Shown: one piece after another, positions 34,774 through 44,909 of the stretch
Position numbering within the stretch: position 1 is the stretch's first letter
Layout: the number at the start of each line of letters is the position of its first letter
From: Sphingomonas gilva
Lineage (GTDB): Bacteria; Pseudomonadota; Alphaproteobacteria; Sphingomonadales; Sphingomonadaceae
Length of the DNA: 64,000 nucleotides
Reading direction: 5' to 3'
NCBI RefSeq assembly: GCF_003515075.1
Contig: NZ_QWLV01000007.1
Coordinates: forward strand, 145,604 to 209,603
Program-made: the position numbers and the translations under genes
The notes under the pieces: model-generated
Seen by the model: only the letters and a program-made list of their open reading frames with translations
The model's database searches: none
What the model was told of the DNA's origin: nothing

Positions 34774-35117
34774 TGATCGTACAGTTCGGAGGAGCGGCGC
34801 TCGCGGAGAGCGTCGCTCTTCTTTTGCCTCGGCTCGCATAGGTTGGTCGCGGAAATGGGTAGGAATTGGCGGTTTTCAGGGGGATTCGGGGTAAGGCAAG
34901 ATTAAGCAATGGTGCTGGCCTTGCGGTCCATCACCATAAGCTATTGTCTGCACATCGTTTTTTCTGAGGGGCTCCCGAATTTTTGGCACCAAGCGGCTGA
35001 GCGTGGTGCCAAGGCCGGTCAAAGCGGCGGAAGTCCTCGCCTTTTTTGGCACCGGTTTTCATGGCCATTCGGCGGAGTCATGCTGCCCGCTCAACGCGCA
35101 ATTTCCGCAGGTCCAGC
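34774..35117. other. Non-coding region before the relaxase gene: candidate origin of transfer
   Basis: This 344-base gap is more AT-rich than its surroundings. It contains the inverted repeat TTGGCACCA (34,983-34,991) / TGGTGCCAA (35,004-35,012) with a 12-base loop, and a third copy of the half-site TTGGCACC at 35,046-35,053. Origins of transfer in such elements usually lie just upstream of the relaxase gene and carry inverted repeats. No nick sequence is recognised, so this is a candidate only. Confidence 0.45.
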
Positions 35118-37100
35118 ATGAGCAGCGACGACGATTTCGAGCCCCGTCTGGGGCGCATGCGCGCCAAAGGCAACAAGAAGGCGCGGAAGTATCTATCCCG
35201 CGTTTTAGCCGCAGCCAATCTCGCGCACGGCGGTGCGGGCGTGGCGGGTCGGCGCAGCCGTTTCGACGGCAGCCGGATTGGGCGCGGTTCGGGTGTGGGC
35301 CGGGTGCTCGGCAGCCGCAACCGTTATGCCGCATTCCGGGCGCGCCGCGTCATCATCAAGGCGAGCACGATCAAGCTCGTAGGAAAGGGGTTCGGCGCGG
35401 CGCGCGCGCATATCCGCTATGTCGAGCGCGACGGCACGACCCGCGACGGCGCGCGCGGCCAGCTCTACGGCGCCGAGGCGGACAGAGTCGACGGCAAGGC
35501 GTTCCTGGAAAAGGCCGAAGGCGACCGCCACCAGTTTCGCTTCATCGTCTCGCCCGAGGACGGCGCCGAATATGATGACCTCAAAGGCCTGACCCGGCGG
35601 CTGATGACGCGCATGGAAGAGGATCTCGGGACGAAGCTCGACTGGGTGGCGGTCGATCACTTCAATACCGGCCATCCGCATACCCACATCATCGTCCGCG
35701 GCAAGGACGACCGCGGCAAGGATCTGATCGTCGCCCATGAGTACATCACGCACGGGATGCGCGAGCGTGCCGCCGAGCTGGTCGATCTCGATCTCGGGCC
35801 GCGCACCAACGACGCCATTCAAGCCCGGCTTTACGGTGAGGTCGAGCACGAGCGGTTGACCAGCATCGATCGTGCGATGCTGCGCGACGCCGATGCCGGC
35901 GAGCTCGTCAGCTCGGCGGCCGGCAGCGCGTTCGAGCAGACCATCCGAATGGGACGACTGCGCAAGCTGGAACGGCTGGGGCTCGCCGAACAGATGGGCG
36001 CATCGACCTGGCGACTGCCCGCCGATCTCGCCGACACCCTGAAGCGCATGGGCGAGCGCGGCGACGTCATCCGCACCATGCAGCGCGCATTTGCGGCGCG
36101 CGGGACGACGCCGGCGCTTGCCGACCAAGCGATTTATGAACCGGCCGCGCCCGATGCCCGGCCGCTGGTCGGTCGCGTGCTCGAACGCGGCCTTTCGGAT
36201 GAGGCCAGTGACCGCCACTATCTGTTGGTCGAGGCGACCGATGGCCGCACTCATTATGTCGACATCGGCAAGGGCGAGAATGTCGAGCCGCATGCCACCG
36301 GCGCGATCGTCCGGATCGAGCCTGTGGCAACCGCCGTGCGCGAGGCCGATCGCACGGTTGCCGGCGTCGCTGCTGCCAATGGCGGGCGCTACACGATCGA
36401 TGCGCATCTTCGCCATGACCCATCCGCGACCGAAGCATTCGCCGAAACCCATGCTCGCCGCCTGGAGGCAATGCGGCGACTGACGCGCGGTGCGACGCGC
36501 GAGGCGGACGGCACATGGATCATTGCGCCGGATCATCTCGATCGGGCCGCGGCCTATGAAGCGGCGCGGGCGAAGGACCGACCAGTAGCGGTTGAGACGC
36601 TTTCTTCGCAGCCGCTGGAAAGGCTGATCGGCGTCGAGGGCGCGACATGGCTCGACCGCGAGTTGGTCGCGGACGGTCCGGCGGCGCTGCGCGATGCCGG
36701 GTTCGGGCATGATGCACGCGAGGCCCAGACGCGCCGGCGCCAATGGTTGGTGGCGCAAGGGTTGGCGGAAGAGGCCAATGGCATCACGACATATCAGGTA
36801 GGCATGATCGCAGCGCTTCAGCGTCGCGAGCTGTTGCGTATCGGTGTCCAATTGTCGGGCGAAATGGGGATGCCGTTTGCCGAGACCGAGCCCGGCGCGA
36901 ACGTCACCGGCATCTATCGCGGGCCGGTCGATACTATTAGCGGGCGGTTGGCGCTGGTCGAAAAGTCGCGAGAATTCACGCTGGTTCCTTGGCGGCCGAT
37001 CCTTGATCGGCATGTTGGGAAAAGCGTGTCCGGCATCATGCGCGGCGACGGGGTCAGTTGGAGCTTCGGTCGCGGGCGCGCGGGACCTTCGATTTCCTAG
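35118..37100 (+). CDS. Relaxase, VirD2/RP4 TraI-like with DUF3363
   Basis: 660 residues. Nicks the origin of transfer and pilots the strand. The metal-binding block HFNTGHPHTHIIVRG (181-194) holds His186, His188 and His190, and Tyr101 in HIRYVERDG is the probable nucleophile. The long C-terminal part is the DUF3363 domain found in this relaxase group. The frame is open from 35,046, but the ATG at 35,118 gives the conserved acidic start. The Gabija pair follows directly. Confidence 0.92.
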   Translation: MSSDDDFEPRLGRMRAKGNKKARKYLSRVLAAANLAHGGAGVAGRRSRFDGSRIGRGSGVGRVLGSRNRYAAFRARRVIIKASTIKLVGKGFGAARAHIRYVERDGTTRDGARGQLYGAEADRVDGKAFLEKAEGDRHQFRFIVSPEDGAEYDDLKGLTRRLMTRMEEDLGTKLDWVAVDHFNTGHPHTHIIVRGKDDRGKDLIVAHEYITHGMRERAAELVDLDLGPRTNDAIQARLYGEVEHERLTSIDRAMLRDADAGELVSSAAGSAFEQTIRMGRLRKLERLGLAEQMGASTWRLPADLADTLKRMGERGDVIRTMQRAFAARGTTPALADQAIYEPAAPDARPLVGRVLERGLSDEASDRHYLLVEATDGRTHYVDIGKGENVEPHATGAIVRIEPVATAVREADRTVAGVAAANGGRYTIDAHLRHDPSATEAFAETHARRLEAMRRLTRGATREADGTWIIAPDHLDRAAAYEAARAKDRPVAVETLSSQPLERLIGVEGATWLDRELVADGPAALRDAGFGHDAREAQTRRRQWLVAQGLAEEANGITTYQVGMIAALQRRELLRIGVQLSGEMGMPFAETEPGANVTGIYRGPVDTISGRLALVEKSREFTLVPWRPILDRHVGKSVSGIMRGDGVSWSFGRGRAGPSIS

Positions 37101-37210
37101 TCGCCGCCTGCCTGCGAACCCCTTGGGATTGGTTTCGAAACCGGTTCGTCAAGTCGCGGCCGTTCGGCTATCGTCTTCGCCGGGGAAGCCGATACCGCAG
37201 GGGCAAAGGT

Positions 37211-39127
37211 GTGCTGATAAATCAGGTGAAGATCGAGAACTTCCGCTGCATTCGCGAGCTGAACCTAGATCTTGAGCGAACTACTGTCTTTATCGGTGCA
37301 AATAATAGCGGGAAAACCGCGATCATGGAGGCTGTTCGCATCGCTCTTTCACGACGGTGGGGAAGGAGGGGGACGGGTTTCACTGAATTCGATGTCCACT
37401 GTCCGGGCCAGAGCCATGATCCCAAGGCCGCCGATCCTGTCCGCGTACTACTGCGGCTCGAAGATCATGCGGACGCGCCGTGGGATCCGGACATGGTCGC
37501 GGACCTTGATGATCTCACGGTGATAACGCCGCAGGGCCGAAATCTCATTTGCCTGCGTGTCACATGCGAATGGAACGCCGAGACCGACGCGTTCGAGCCC
37601 TCCTGGCAATTTCTCGACGCTGCTGGCCAGGCGCTCACGCAAAAATCCCAGCGTGCGACCAACCTTTCCAATTTCTTTGCCTACGCACCGCTATTCTATT
37701 TGGCTGCGCTACGCGATGCGGCGGATGAATTTGGCTCGCGTTCGTCAATGTGGGCGAAGCTGCTCAAGTCCATTCGCATTCCGAGCGAAATCGAAGGCGC
37801 CGTCACGGCCACGCTCGATGAACTCGACAGCCAGTTGCTGGGCGCGGACCCTAAACTCGCAGAGATCGCAGCGACAATCGGTCAGGCGACGAAGATAGCG
37901 ATCGGGGAAGGCGTTGGAGACGCGCGGCTTCGCATGTTGCCGATGAATATTTGGGATCTGATTTCCCGCGCGGGCATCGTGCTCAAGAATGAAGATGCCC
38001 GTCCCTGGTTGCCGCTCGATCATCACGGGCAAGGACTTCAGAGCCTCTCCGTAATATTTCTATTCCAAGCGGCTGTGTTCCAGCAACTCGCCGAGGAGGA
38101 GTTGCCCGGGACCGAGCCAATCTTCATCCTTGAGGAGCCGGAGGCGCATCTGCATCCTCAGGCGGCACGGACACTCTGGGAGCGGGTCACCGAGCTACCG
38201 GGGCAAAAACTCGTCACGACCCACTCACCCTATTTTGTTCAGAACGTGCCGCTGCACAATCTACGCTTGGTGCGTCTGCGCAATGGCCAAACCGAGGTTT
38301 CCCATATGCCTCGCTCGGTCCCCTCGACGCTCGTCTGGAACGCAGGCGTCGCCGCGCTGGCGGAGCATCAGGGCAAAATGCTCGTCTGCGATCCGACATC
38401 CAACTGCGTGTCGGCTACCAGCTGGTTCGACATGGAACTCGGCGATAAACTCAAGGGCTGCTACAAGGCCGCAGCCGACCAGGCCGCGATTGAGGCCGCT
38501 ATTGGGGATTTGCGATATCGCTCGCGTGGGCTCGTCACCCGCCAGGAGGAGCATGAGCTATCGTTTCTTGGCCGCCGGATACGCGGCGAAATATTCTTTG
38601 CCCGCCGTTGGCTGCTCGTCGAGGGGCAGTCGGAGTATGTCCTCCTCCATGCGATCGGAAAGGCGCTCGGCTACCCGCTCGACCGTCACGGCGTTGCCGT
38701 GATCGACTTCCAGAATAATGGTGATGCGGACATATACCCGGCGCTCGCGACGTCGTTCGGTATTCCCTGGCTGATGATCACGGATGGCGATCCTGAATCC
38801 ACCAAGTTCCGCGGACAGCTCCTTAAGCGTGGCTTCACGGATCAGGATCTCGAAGGACGGTTCTTAACATTACCGTCGCCAAGCGACTTGGAAGACTGCC
38901 TGCTCGCGAAAGGGCATGAGCATCGACTCCGCGCGCTGCTGGCCGAAGCGACCTCGCAGCAGGCGCTGACATGCTCCTATGATCAGTTCGTGGCCCAGTT
39001 CAAGAACAACAAGGTTGCCTGTATCAGCCGGCTTGCACTGCAGGTGGAGACCGACGCAGCATTGGCAAGCCAGATGCCCGCTGAGTTCGTGGCGATCATC
39101 GAAGAGCTGAAGGGTGCTGCGCAGTGA
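37211..39127 (+). CDS. gajA: Gabija defence protein GajA (OLD-family ATPase-TOPRIM nuclease)
   Basis: 638 residues from a GTG at 37,211 (AGGGG upstream). Walker A GANNSGKT is at 29-36, an ABC-signature-like GQGLQSLS at 273-280, Walker B FILEEPEAHLHP at 305-316 and THSPYF at 337-342. A C-terminal TOPRIM domain follows with Glu471 (LLVEGQSEY) and Asp525-Gly-Asp527 (ITDGDPES). This is the architecture of GajA, a nucleotide-sensing DNA nicking enzyme active against phages. The stop overlaps the gajB start (GTGA). It lies between relaxase and coupling-protein genes as cargo. Confidence 0.88.
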   Translation: MLINQVKIENFRCIRELNLDLERTTVFIGANNSGKTAIMEAVRIALSRRWGRRGTGFTEFDVHCPGQSHDPKAADPVRVLLRLEDHADAPWDPDMVADLDDLTVITPQGRNLICLRVTCEWNAETDAFEPSWQFLDAAGQALTQKSQRATNLSNFFAYAPLFYLAALRDAADEFGSRSSMWAKLLKSIRIPSEIEGAVTATLDELDSQLLGADPKLAEIAATIGQATKIAIGEGVGDARLRMLPMNIWDLISRAGIVLKNEDARPWLPLDHHGQGLQSLSVIFLFQAAVFQQLAEEELPGTEPIFILEEPEAHLHPQAARTLWERVTELPGQKLVTTHSPYFVQNVPLHNLRLVRLRNGQTEVSHMPRSVPSTLVWNAGVAALAEHQGKMLVCDPTSNCVSATSWFDMELGDKLKGCYKAAADQAAIEAAIGDLRYRSRGLVTRQEEHELSFLGRRIRGEIFFARRWLLVEGQSEYVLLHAIGKALGYPLDRHGVAVIDFQNNGDADIYPALATSFGIPWLMITDGDPESTKFRGQLLKRGFTDQDLEGRFLTLPSPSDLEDCLLAKGHEHRLRALLAEATSQQALTCSYDQFVAQFKNNKVACISRLALQVETDAALASQMPAEFVAIIEELKGAAQ

Positions 39128-41031
39128 CGACCGAGCTGGACAACATTCTCGCCAGCTTGAGCGACATCCAACGTGAGGCGGTGCTCTCGACCGAGGGAGC
39201 CGCGCTCGTCCTCGCGGGACCTGGATCGGGGAAAACGCGCGTGCTGACTGCGCGTATTGCCCGAATTCTCGACGAGACGCGCCAGCGGAAATTTCGCATC
39301 CTCGCACTCACGTTCACGACCAAAGCAGCGATGGAGATGCGCGAGCGCGTTGATCTATTGGTGCCCGGACTTACCGAGCGAACCCTTATCGGTACGTTCC
39401 ACGCGTTCTGCACCCAATTGCTCCGGCAGCACGGGTCGCATCTGGAGATGTCGCCGGACTTCGCGATCTTCGATCAGGACGCGGATCGCGAGGCCCTGCT
39501 TGTCGATGCGTTGGGCGTCGCCGCGGCCAACGGCGAGCCCGTTAGTGCGGAGGATGTTCGCTGGCTCAAAACGATAGACCAGCTCAAGTCTAGATTGATC
39601 GTGCCCGAAAAGGCGGCCGAGCGATTTCGCGATGCGAAGTCCGGTGAGGCAGCCGCGCGCGTCTACCGGATTTATGAGAACACGCTGCGCGCAAATAACA
39701 GCATGGACTTCAATGGGCTCATTTTGGGGGCGTGCCGTCTCTTGCGCGATGTTCCGGGCGTCGCCGAACGCGTGCGGCAAACTTATCCGTATTGGCTCGT
39801 GGACGAGTTCCAGGATACCACTCCAGCACAGTACCGGCTGATCCGGCTTGCTGCGGGGGATTCTTTCCGGAACGTCTTCGCCGTCGCGGATGACGATCAG
39901 ATCATCTACCAATGGGCGGGCGCCAGCTATCGGCAGATCGAACGATTCCGTGCCGATTTTCAACCCGAGCTGATGCAGCTCGTTGAAAATCACCGCTGTC
40001 CGCCTGCGATCGTGGCCGCAGCGAATAAGCTGGTCGCTAACAATACATTCCGGACACCGGAAAAGCAGCCGATCGTCGCGGCAAAGCCCGATAGCGAAGA
40101 TGCCATCGCCGTTCATGTGCTCGCGACGGACGGCGAGGAACAGCAATGGATTGCAGAAAGCATCGGCAGCAATGGCCGGGATTCATGGGGGCAAACCGCG
40201 GTTCTAGGTCGAACGCGCGCGATATTGTTGCCCATCGAACAGGCGCTCCAAGCGAAGGGAATCAAAGCCGTCGTAGCTCAACGGCGCGACCGCTTCATTT
40301 CCCCGGAATTCAACTGGCTTCAGGCCTGCCTCGATCAAGCACTCCGACCGAATGACGTTCGTGTGTTCCGCTTAATGGTGGATGCTGCCAACCGCGTTGC
40401 CAGCGACGAATTGGATGCCGAAATCCTGGCTGCTGAGGCCGATGCCGCAGGTGCTTCCTATTTTGAGCATTGGGCCAACACTGCCACTGCCAGCGGCAAT
40501 GAGTATCTTGCCACCTTAGGAGGCTACGGGCTTCAACTCGCACAATCGCGTAGCCAGTGGCGAAGCATGGTCCGCGCGGCAATTCCGATTTTGGTGAGTA
40601 AGGCTGGCGGTGACGAGAGTGTTATCAGCGACGCGGCGGACGACAAGGCTGCCTGGGACGTCTGCTTAAAGGAGATACGGTCAGAGAAGGGCAGCGAGCC
40701 CGAACTGGATGAGGTCATTCAAGGACTAGCCCTTCGATCCAAGGAACCGCCTCACGATCCAGAGGCTGTGACCTTGATGACGATTCATGCGTCGAAGGGC
40801 TTAGAATTCGACTCTGTCTATGTCGTTGGGCTGGCTGAATCGGTCATGCCCTCTTGGCAAAGCGTCAAACAGGGAGATGCTTCAGCCGAGATGGAAGAGG
40901 AAAGGCGCAACTGCTTCGTTGCCATTACGCGTACTCGCGAGCGCCTTACGCTGACCTATGCCTCCAACTATCGTGGCTGGTCTAAGTCGCCGTCGCGCTT
41001 TCTTTCGGAAATGGGGCTTGCCGGCGGTTAG
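39124..41031 (+). CDS. gajB: Gabija defence protein GajB (UvrD/Rep-like helicase)
   Basis: 635-residue superfamily 1A helicase. Motif I AGPGSGKT (31-38), Ia LTFTTKAAMEMRER, II VDEFQDT (226-232), III ADDDQIIYQWAGA, V MTIHASKGLEF and VI VAITRTRERLTL are all intact, so ATPase function is expected. GTG start overlapping the gajA stop. It is longer than the roughly 500-residue prototype GajB, within what is seen for UvrD-type proteins. Together with GajA it forms a two-gene anti-phage system. Confidence 0.88.
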   Translation: MTTELDNILASLSDIQREAVLSTEGAALVLAGPGSGKTRVLTARIARILDETRQRKFRILALTFTTKAAMEMRERVDLLVPGLTERTLIGTFHAFCTQLLRQHGSHLEMSPDFAIFDQDADREALLVDALGVAAANGEPVSAEDVRWLKTIDQLKSRLIVPEKAAERFRDAKSGEAAARVYRIYENTLRANNSMDFNGLILGACRLLRDVPGVAERVRQTYPYWLVDEFQDTTPAQYRLIRLAAGDSFRNVFAVADDDQIIYQWAGASYRQIERFRADFQPELMQLVENHRCPPAIVAAANKLVANNTFRTPEKQPIVAAKPDSEDAIAVHVLATDGEEQQWIAESIGSNGRDSWGQTAVLGRTRAILLPIEQALQAKGIKAVVAQRRDRFISPEFNWLQACLDQALRPNDVRVFRLMVDAANRVASDELDAEILAAEADAAGASYFEHWANTATASGNEYLATLGGYGLQLAQSRSQWRSMVRAAIPILVSKAGGDESVISDAADDKAAWDVCLKEIRSEKGSEPELDEVIQGLALRSKEPPHDPEAVTLMTIHASKGLEFDSVYVVGLAESVMPSWQSVKQGDASAEMEEERRNCFVAITRTRERLTLTYASNYRGWSKSPSRFLSEMGLAGG

Positions 41032-41056
41032 TTCAGAGCCGAGCAGGCCAGTCGCA

Positions 41057-41299
41057 TCAGCCGATCGGCCCAAGATCGTGAGGAAAGAGCGACGGGTGGC
41101 CTTGGTGAGGTGAACCCATCTCCTCGCACCGAATATCAAAACAGCGCAGACGCTCGGCAAGGTGTCGGGCGACGTCCGCAACGGCAATCCTCCTGCGCCA
41201 GCAATCTGCTTCAGTCAGATCGCTGAGCAGTTCCGGCGCCGTGCCGGCAAGCGCCACTTCCAGATGGAGCGATAGGGCTTCTTCGTCGATTCGCATCAT
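41057..41299 (-). CDS. Small hypothetical protein
   Basis: 80 residues (MMRIDEEALSLHLEVALAG...AERLRCFDIRCEEMG), acidic and helical, on the strand opposite to the transfer genes, between gajB and traG. No RBS is obvious and no domain is recognised; the amino acid make-up is protein-like from this Met onward but not upstream of it. The rest of the gap (41,300-41,483) shows nothing but the traG promoter region. Confidence 0.5.
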   Translation of the reverse strand: MMRIDEEALSLHLEVALAGTAPELLSDLTEADCWRRRIAVADVARHLAERLRCFDIRCEEMGSPHQGHPSLFPHDLGPIG

Positions 41300-41483
41300 G
41301 TAGCTATGAGAACAAACGTGGAACAATGAGTCAATCCGATTTCCCCCACGCCGAGATGCCGTAGCGAGGCGCGTCGACGTGCGCCTTCCCGCGTCGAGAC
41401 CGTAATTTTCACGACAACCGGTTCTGTCGATCCTTGCGGGCAAGAACCGGAGCGGCGTGTCGCCCTCCGGGCGGAGCGCCCAG

Positions 41484-43514
41484 ATGACCCCGACCAAGCT
41501 GCTAATCGGCCAGATTCTGATCGTCTTCGCGATCGTAATCGCGGGCGTATGGGCAGCGACGCAGTGGGCGGCCGCGATGCTGGCATATCAGCCGCAGCTC
41601 GGCTTCCCCTGGTTCAATCTGTTCGATCGACCGGTCTATCGGCCCTGGGCGATCTTTTCGTGGTGGTATCACTACGACGCCTATGCGCCGCACGTCTTCG
41701 ACAAGGCGGGGACGCTTGCCGGCGCCAGCGGCTTCGTCGGCTGCGCCGCAGCGATCTTCGGTTCGTTGTGGCGCGCGAGGCAACAGCGCCATGTCACTAC
41801 CTATGGTTCGGCACGATGGGCGGAGCTGCGCGAGGTCGAGCGCGCCGGGCTGATCGGCGACGCCGGTGCTTTCCTCGGCCGCTATCATGGCCGTTATCTC
41901 CGGCATGACGGCCCCGAGCATGTCATGGCGTTCGCGCCGACCCGTAGCGGCAAGGGTGTTGGCTTGGTCGTTCCGACGCTGCTGAGCTGGACCGGCTCGG
42001 CCGTCATCCACGACATCAAAGGGGAGAACTGGCAGTTGACCGCCGGCTGGCGCTCGCGCTTCAGCCACGCGCTCCTCTTCAATCCGACCGACGCGCGATC
42101 GGCCCGTTACAATCCGCTGCTGGAAGTGCGGCGCGGCGAGAATGAGGTCCGCGACGTCCAGAACATCGCCGATATCCTGGTCGATCCCGAGGGCGCGCTT
42201 GAACGGCGCAACCATTGGGAGAAAACCAGCCATTCGCTGCTGGTCGGTGCGATCCTCCACATCCTCTATGCCGAGGAGGAGAAGACGCTGGCACGCGTTG
42301 CCACCTTCCTGTCCGACCCGCAGCGGCCCTTCGTCGCGACGCTCAAGCGGATGATGACCACCAATCATCTCGGAACGCCCGAACAGCCGCAGGTTCACCC
42401 CGTCGTCGCGTCGGCCGCCCGCGAGGTGCTCAACAAGTCGGAGAACGAACGCTCGGGCGTGCTGAGCACGGCAATGTCGTTCCTCGGCCTCTATCGCGAT
42501 CCCACCGTCGCCGAGGTCACGTCGCGCTGCGACTGGCGCATCGCCGATCTCGTCGAATCGCAGCAGCCGGTCTCGCTCTATCTAGTCATTCCGCCGTCGG
42601 ACATCAGCCGCACCAAGCCGCTCGTGCGTTTGGTGCTCAACCAGATCGGCCGTCGGCTGACCGAGAAGCTGGAAGGTGAGCCCGGCAAGGGCCGCAAGCA
42701 CCAGCTGCTGATGATGCTCGACGAGTTTCCGGCGCTTGGCCGCCTGGATTTCTTCGAGACCAGCCTCGCATTCATGGCCGGCTACGGCGTGCGCGCATTC
42801 CTGATCGCCCAATCGCTCAACCAGATCGAGAAGGCGTATGGCGAGCACAATTCGATCCTCGATAATTGCCACGTCCGCGTCGCATTCGCCACGAACGACG
42901 AACGCACGGCACGCCGCATCTCCGATGCGCTCGGCACAGCCACTGAACAGCGCTCGATGCGTAACTATGCCGGCCACCGTCTCGCGCCGTGGCTCGCTCA
43001 CGTCATGGTCAGCCGGCAGGAGACCGCTCGGCCCCTGCTGACGCCGGGCGAGGTGATGCAGCTGCCGCCGGCTGATGAGCTGGTGCTAGTCTCAGGGCTG
43101 GCGCCGATCCGCGCGCAGAAGCTGCGCTACTATGAGGACCGCAACTTCACCGCTCGCATCGCGCCGCCACCGGCGCTGGTCGACGGCATTTATGCAGACC
43201 GGCCGAAGGCGCGTTCGAACGATTGGGGCAGCTTCGCCCGCAGACCGGATGCGCGTCTCTCGCGCGCCGAAGATGCGGCCGAGGTCGAGGCCGAGGACGG
43301 CGGCCTCCAGCAGCAGCGCCATCCGGGCCTCAGCGAAGAGGCCACACCGAAGCGCGAAGAGCCCAAGCAGCTCGACCTGCTCGCCGCCGAACAGGAAGAA
43401 AGCGATCCCGCCACCGATCTGAAGACTATGGATCGCGCCCGCGGTTTAAGCGCGGTCGCGCGCGGCTACGGCCTCAACGAGGGCAGCGGGCGCGACCTGC
43501 TGCCGGGTCTGTGA
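41484..43514 (+). CDS. traG: Conjugative coupling protein TraG/VirD4
   Basis: 676-residue membrane ATPase linking the relaxase-DNA complex to the secretion channel. Two N-terminal membrane segments (LLIGQILIVFAIVIAGVWAA and the region around GASGFVGCAAAIFGSLW), Walker A APTRSGKGVG, Walker B LLMMLDEFPALGRLD and the VRAFLIAQSLNQIEKAYG block are typical. The C-terminal about 70 residues are disordered and charged. The ATG at 41,484 is preferred over 41,457 because it starts the conserved hydrophobic segment. Confidence 0.94.
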   Translation: MTPTKLLIGQILIVFAIVIAGVWAATQWAAAMLAYQPQLGFPWFNLFDRPVYRPWAIFSWWYHYDAYAPHVFDKAGTLAGASGFVGCAAAIFGSLWRARQQRHVTTYGSARWAELREVERAGLIGDAGAFLGRYHGRYLRHDGPEHVMAFAPTRSGKGVGLVVPTLLSWTGSAVIHDIKGENWQLTAGWRSRFSHALLFNPTDARSARYNPLLEVRRGENEVRDVQNIADILVDPEGALERRNHWEKTSHSLLVGAILHILYAEEEKTLARVATFLSDPQRPFVATLKRMMTTNHLGTPEQPQVHPVVASAAREVLNKSENERSGVLSTAMSFLGLYRDPTVAEVTSRCDWRIADLVESQQPVSLYLVIPPSDISRTKPLVRLVLNQIGRRLTEKLEGEPGKGRKHQLLMMLDEFPALGRLDFFETSLAFMAGYGVRAFLIAQSLNQIEKAYGEHNSILDNCHVRVAFATNDERTARRISDALGTATEQRSMRNYAGHRLAPWLAHVMVSRQETARPLLTPGEVMQLPPADELVLVSGLAPIRAQKLRYYEDRNFTARIAPPPALVDGIYADRPKARSNDWGSFARRPDARLSRAEDAAEVEAEDGGLQQQRHPGLSEEATPKREEPKQLDLLAAEQEESDPATDLKTMDRARGLSAVARGYGLNEGSGRDLLPGL

Positions 43515-43518
43515 TCCC

Positions 43519-43923
43519 ATGAAGTTCCGGCAGAACCTCTATATCGATCGCGCGCTCAGCGATGCCCTCGACGACCTGGCCAGGAAGCCGGGCGCGAACA
43601 AGTCACAGATCGTCAGCGATGCGCTGGCCGCTTACCTCGCGCGGCGCGGCACCAAGGAGATCGACGATCTTCTGAAAGGCCGGCTCGACCGCATCTCGCG
43701 CGAGATCGGCCATGCCCGGCGCGACATAGAAGTGCTGCTCGAAAGCCTGTCGCTGTTTGTCCGCTACCAGTTGATGGTCACCGCGCCACTGCCGGAAGCA
43801 GATAGCGCCGCGCGCGCGGTAGGGCGCGAACGGTTCGAGGCGTTCGTAACCCAGGTCGGCCGCCAGATCGGCTCGGGCAAACGCTCCATCGGTGAACTCG
43901 AAGAGGGGGAGGCGCTGCAATGA
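43519..43923 (+). CDS. Ribbon-helix-helix (CopG-like) regulator
   Basis: 134 residues. An N-terminal RHH motif (MKFRQNLYIDRALSDALDDLARKPGANKSQIVSDALAAYL) is followed by a helical C-terminal part. In this type of element a CopG-like gene lies between traG and trbB and probably controls the transfer operon. The stop overlaps the trbB start (ATGA). Confidence 0.88.
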   Translation: MKFRQNLYIDRALSDALDDLARKPGANKSQIVSDALAAYLARRGTKEIDDLLKGRLDRISREIGHARRDIEVLLESLSLFVRYQLMVTAPLPEADSAARAVGRERFEAFVTQVGRQIGSGKRSIGELEEGEALQ

Positions 43924-44909
43924 GCGAGACGCTCTCAGCCGATCGCCGCCGCGCGATGCTGCGCACCGCGATGGGACCGACTATTGCCGCCGCACTGTCC
44001 GATCCGGCGGTCATCGAGATCATGGTCAATCCCGACGGCGCGCTGCGGCTCGACCGGCTCGGCGAAGGCCGCACCGATACCGGAACGCGCTACGATCCCG
44101 CGCAGGTCGAGCGGATCATCCGGCTGGTCGCCAGCCATGCGCGAACCGAAGTCCATGCCGCCTCGCCGATCGTGTCGGCCGAGCTGCCTCCGCATGGCGA
44201 GGGTGCCGGCGAGCGGTTCGAAGGTATCCTGCCGCCTGTATCGCTCGCCCCGTGCTTCTCGATCCGCAAGCCCGCGGCGAAGATCTACACGTTGCTCGAC
44301 TATGTGAGCGACGGCCTGATGCCGGCCGAAACCGCGCGGCTACTCAGCCTGGCGGTCGTTGATCGCAAGAATATCCTCGTCGCCGGTGGCACCTCGTCCG
44401 GCAAGACCACGCTCGCCAACGCGCTGCTCGCCGAAATGGCGCACCTCGACGAACGCGTCCTCATCATCGAGGATACACGCGAGCTGCAATGTGCCGCGTC
44501 CGATGTGGTGGCGCTGCGCACCCGGCCCGGCATTGTCGGCATGGCCGATTTGGTCCGATCGACACTGCGCCTGCGCCCCGACCGGATCATCGTCGGCGAG
44601 GTCCGCGGCGCCGAAGCGCTGGACATGCTCAAGGCGTGGAACACCGGCCATCCCGGCGGCATCGCCACGGTCCACGCGAACAGCGCCGTGTCGGCGCTCT
44701 ACCGGCTCGAGCAGCTTGTGCAGGAGACGGTCGTCACCGTGCCGCAGCGCCTGATTGCTGAGGCTATCGACATGATCGTCTTCATCTCCGGCCGAGGCGT
44801 TGCTCGCCGCGTGGAGACGATCGCGCGCGTCGCCGGCTTCGATCCCGACGGCAACTACGCGGTCCTCGACCTCACCCCCGATCCTTCCAGCCAACCCCAA
44901 GGAGAATGA
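43920..44909 (+). CDS. trbB: P-type conjugative transfer ATPase TrbB (VirB11-like)
   Basis: 329-residue hexameric traffic ATPase at the inner-membrane face of the secretion channel. Walker A GGTSSGKTT, ILIIEDTRELQC (Asp box), a LVRSTLRLRPDRIIVGEVRG Walker B region and the His box TGHPGGIATVHANSA are intact. It is the first gene of the trbBCDEJLFGI run; the next gene starts in its stop codon. Confidence 0.95.
   Translation: MSETLSADRRRAMLRTAMGPTIAAALSDPAVIEIMVNPDGALRLDRLGEGRTDTGTRYDPAQVERIIRLVASHARTEVHAASPIVSAELPPHGEGAGERFEGILPPVSLAPCFSIRKPAAKIYTLLDYVSDGLMPAETARLLSLAVVDRKNILVAGGTSSGKTTLANALLAEMAHLDERVLIIEDTRELQCAASDVVALRTRPGIVGMADLVRSTLRLRPDRIIVGEVRGAEALDMLKAWNTGHPGGIATVHANSAVSALYRLEQLVQETVVTVPQRLIAEAIDMIVFISGRGVARRVETIARVAGFDPDGNYAVLDLTPDPSSQPQGE

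Noticed and set aside
41457..41483. Upstream ATG for traG
   Set aside because: The nine extra residues (MSPSGRSAQ) precede the usual start of the first membrane segment; the ATG at 41,484 is more typical.
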